Source: Nannocystaceae bacterium
Lineage (GTDB): Bacteria; Myxococcota_A; Polyangia; Nannocystales; Nannocystaceae
Direction of reading: 5' to 3'
DNA length: 39,453 nucleotides
Assembly: GCA_019694555.1 (NCBI GenBank)
Contig: JAIBBS010000065.1
Span: forward strand, 1-39,453
Below the pieces are notes generated by a model that worked only from the letters and a program-made list of their open reading frames with translations, did not search any database and was not told the DNA's origin. Position 1 is the first letter of the stretch, and each line of letters starts with the position of its first letter. A program made the position numbers and the translations under genes. Positions 39,439 to 39,453 of this stretch are shown in pieces.

Positions 39439-39453
39439 GCTGGATCGACCACG

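Overview
The window is very GC-rich DNA with densely packed genes on both strands. It most resembles a myxobacterial chromosome (phylum Myxococcota). The suborder is an inference: the Ser/Thr/Gly/Asp-rich linkers behind lipoprotein signals are what I associate with Nannocystis/Plesiocystis relatives. The supporting evidence is two clear MYXO-CTERM tails (19090-20160, 35664-37514) and one probable one (38377-39438), cysteine-rich CGDG repeats, many lipoproteins, an AgmX/PglI-like C-terminal domain, a Ser/Thr kinase with a TPR-like tail next to an FHA-LuxR regulator, and a membrane-tethered ECF sigma factor. I see no rRNA, tRNA, CRISPR array, prophage or intact insertion sequence. No gap between genes exceeds about 250 bases.

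Layout. 0-2.6 kb: a partial two-helix membrane protein, a TerB/DUF697/SHOCT-like protein, and a SprA-like protein lacking the family's HExxH. 2.6-4.7 kb: a sulfite-oxidase-type molybdoenzyme divergent from a lipoprotein cytochrome c with a long KADE-repeat linker. 4.7-6.9 kb: an AgmX/PglI-like anchored protein and a coupled pair (small membrane protein plus HTTM-like protein). 6.9-10 kb: an RND/MMPL exporter and a LolA-like protein with overlapping start and stop codons. 10-14.5 kb: a secreted protein, an ECF sigma factor fused to a membrane/TPR-like tail, and three tandem lipoproteins sharing an invariant eight-cysteine core. 14.6-17.1 kb: an OmpA/TSP3 protein downstream of a vWA lipoprotein. 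17.2-20.5 kb: RtcB RNA ligase, a small lipoprotein, a MYXO-CTERM protein with a triplicated six-cysteine module, and a small cysteine-rich lipoprotein.

20.7-25.4 kb: an acyl-CoA-synthetase-like enzyme, then on the minus strand a possible operon of SnoaL-like protein, tandem HD-GYP/LuxR regulator and M55 D-aminopeptidase. 25.5-28.6 kb: a membrane-anchored metallo-beta-lactamase-fold hydrolase and a parallel beta-helix lipoprotein. 28.8-30.6 kb: a TetR regulator divergent from a Rieske oxygenase. 30.6-35.4 kb: the Ser/Thr kinase divergent from FHA-LuxR, then a lipoprotein with an ExbD-like segment. 35.6-39.4 kb: a large MYXO-CTERM protein with eight cysteine-rich repeats, and a TetR regulator divergent from a lipase-fold lipoprotein with cysteine in place of the serine nucleophile, separated by a strong operator-like palindrome.

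The strongest leads for undescribed biology are the eight-cysteine lipoprotein trio behind the membrane-tethered sigma factor, the six-cysteine module, the Cys-nucleophile lipase with its paired operators, the tandem HD-GYP/LuxR protein, and the KADE-linker cytochrome. All functional statements come from reading motifs by eye; no database search was run.
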